A stretch of DNA of 6,251 nt, from positions 1-6,251 of the forward strand of contig CAYSTA010000053.1 in NCBI GenBank assembly GCA_964433845.1, given 5' to 3'. Of this stretch, positions 6,220 to 6,251 are shown one piece after another (within the stretch, counting starts at the first letter, position 1; every line of letters starts with the position of its first letter). The position numbers and the translations under genes are program-made. The notes under the pieces are model-generated. The model was given only the letters and a program-made list of their open reading frames with translations, was not told the origin of the DNA and did not search any database. Origin of the DNA: MAG-121220-bin8 sp964433845. GTDB taxonomy: Bacteria > Bacteroidota > Bacteroidia > Flavobacteriales > Flavobacteriaceae.

Positions 6220-6251
6220 ATGGAATTACTTTTACCTTTTATTTTATTAAT
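6220..6251 (+). CDS. Start of a hydrophobic ORF, cut by window edge (possible membrane protein)
   Basis: An ATG at 6220 opens a frame reading MELLLPFILL before the window ends. It begins 16 bases after the dehydrogenase stop with no terminator-like hairpin between, so it is probably the next gene of the same operon. The leader is A-rich (TTTAAAATATAAACT). One acidic residue followed by an unbroken hydrophobic run fits the first membrane segment of an inner-membrane protein such as a sugar or sugar-acid transporter. A signal peptide is less likely because there is no basic residue near the start. Ten codons are too few to name a family. Confidence 0.45.
   Translation, partial: MELLLPFILL

Noticed and set aside
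1..6251. SusC/SusD transport pair, regulator, RNA genes, CRISPR, insertion sequences
   Set aside because: Searched for by eye on both strands; none is present within the window, although a SusCD pair and regulator could lie outside it.

Overview
The window reads as an AT-rich (roughly 30% GC by eye) polysaccharide-degradation locus from a bacterium of the Bacteroidota, most likely a marine flavobacterium. The reasons are the low GC, A-rich leaders instead of clear Shine-Dalgarno sites before most genes, short secretion signals ending in FSQ or LSC, and the pairing of a formylglycine sulfatase with a GH2-like enzyme. The taxonomic call is an inference; there is no rRNA or marker gene here.

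Layout: two divergent gene sets flank a short control region at about 1855-1970. Leftward (minus strand) runs an exported sulfatase of the iduronate-2-sulfatase-like type, overlapping by 8 bases the start of a secreted protein whose first 64 residues look like the sugar-binding domain of a GH2 glycosidase; it is cut by the left window edge. Rightward (plus strand) runs a lipoprotein with a right-handed parallel beta-helix, then a mandelate racemase-type enolase-superfamily enzyme, then an NAD-type aldehyde dehydrogenase, all spaced by 2 bases. A further hydrophobic ORF begins 16 bases after the dehydrogenase and is cut by the right edge. There is no gene-free stretch longer than about 120 bases, and I see no RNA genes, mobile elements or CRISPR.

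How it may work together: the exported enzymes (beta-helix lipoprotein, sulfatase, GH2-like protein) would cut and desulfate a sulfated, probably algal, polysaccharide outside the cytoplasm. The two leaderless enzymes would process a released sugar in the cytoplasm: the dehydrogenase oxidises an aldehyde sugar to its acid, and the enolase-superfamily enzyme then dehydrates or cycloisomerises that acid. This pair resembles the oxidation plus cycloisomerisation route for 3,6-anhydrogalactose, the sugar of agar and carrageenan. A red-algal galactan is therefore my leading substrate hypothesis; ulvan or a fucose/rhamnose-containing sulfated glycan are alternatives that the sequence alone does not exclude. 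The least characterised component is the beta-helix lipoprotein, whose substrate and chemistry I cannot assign.
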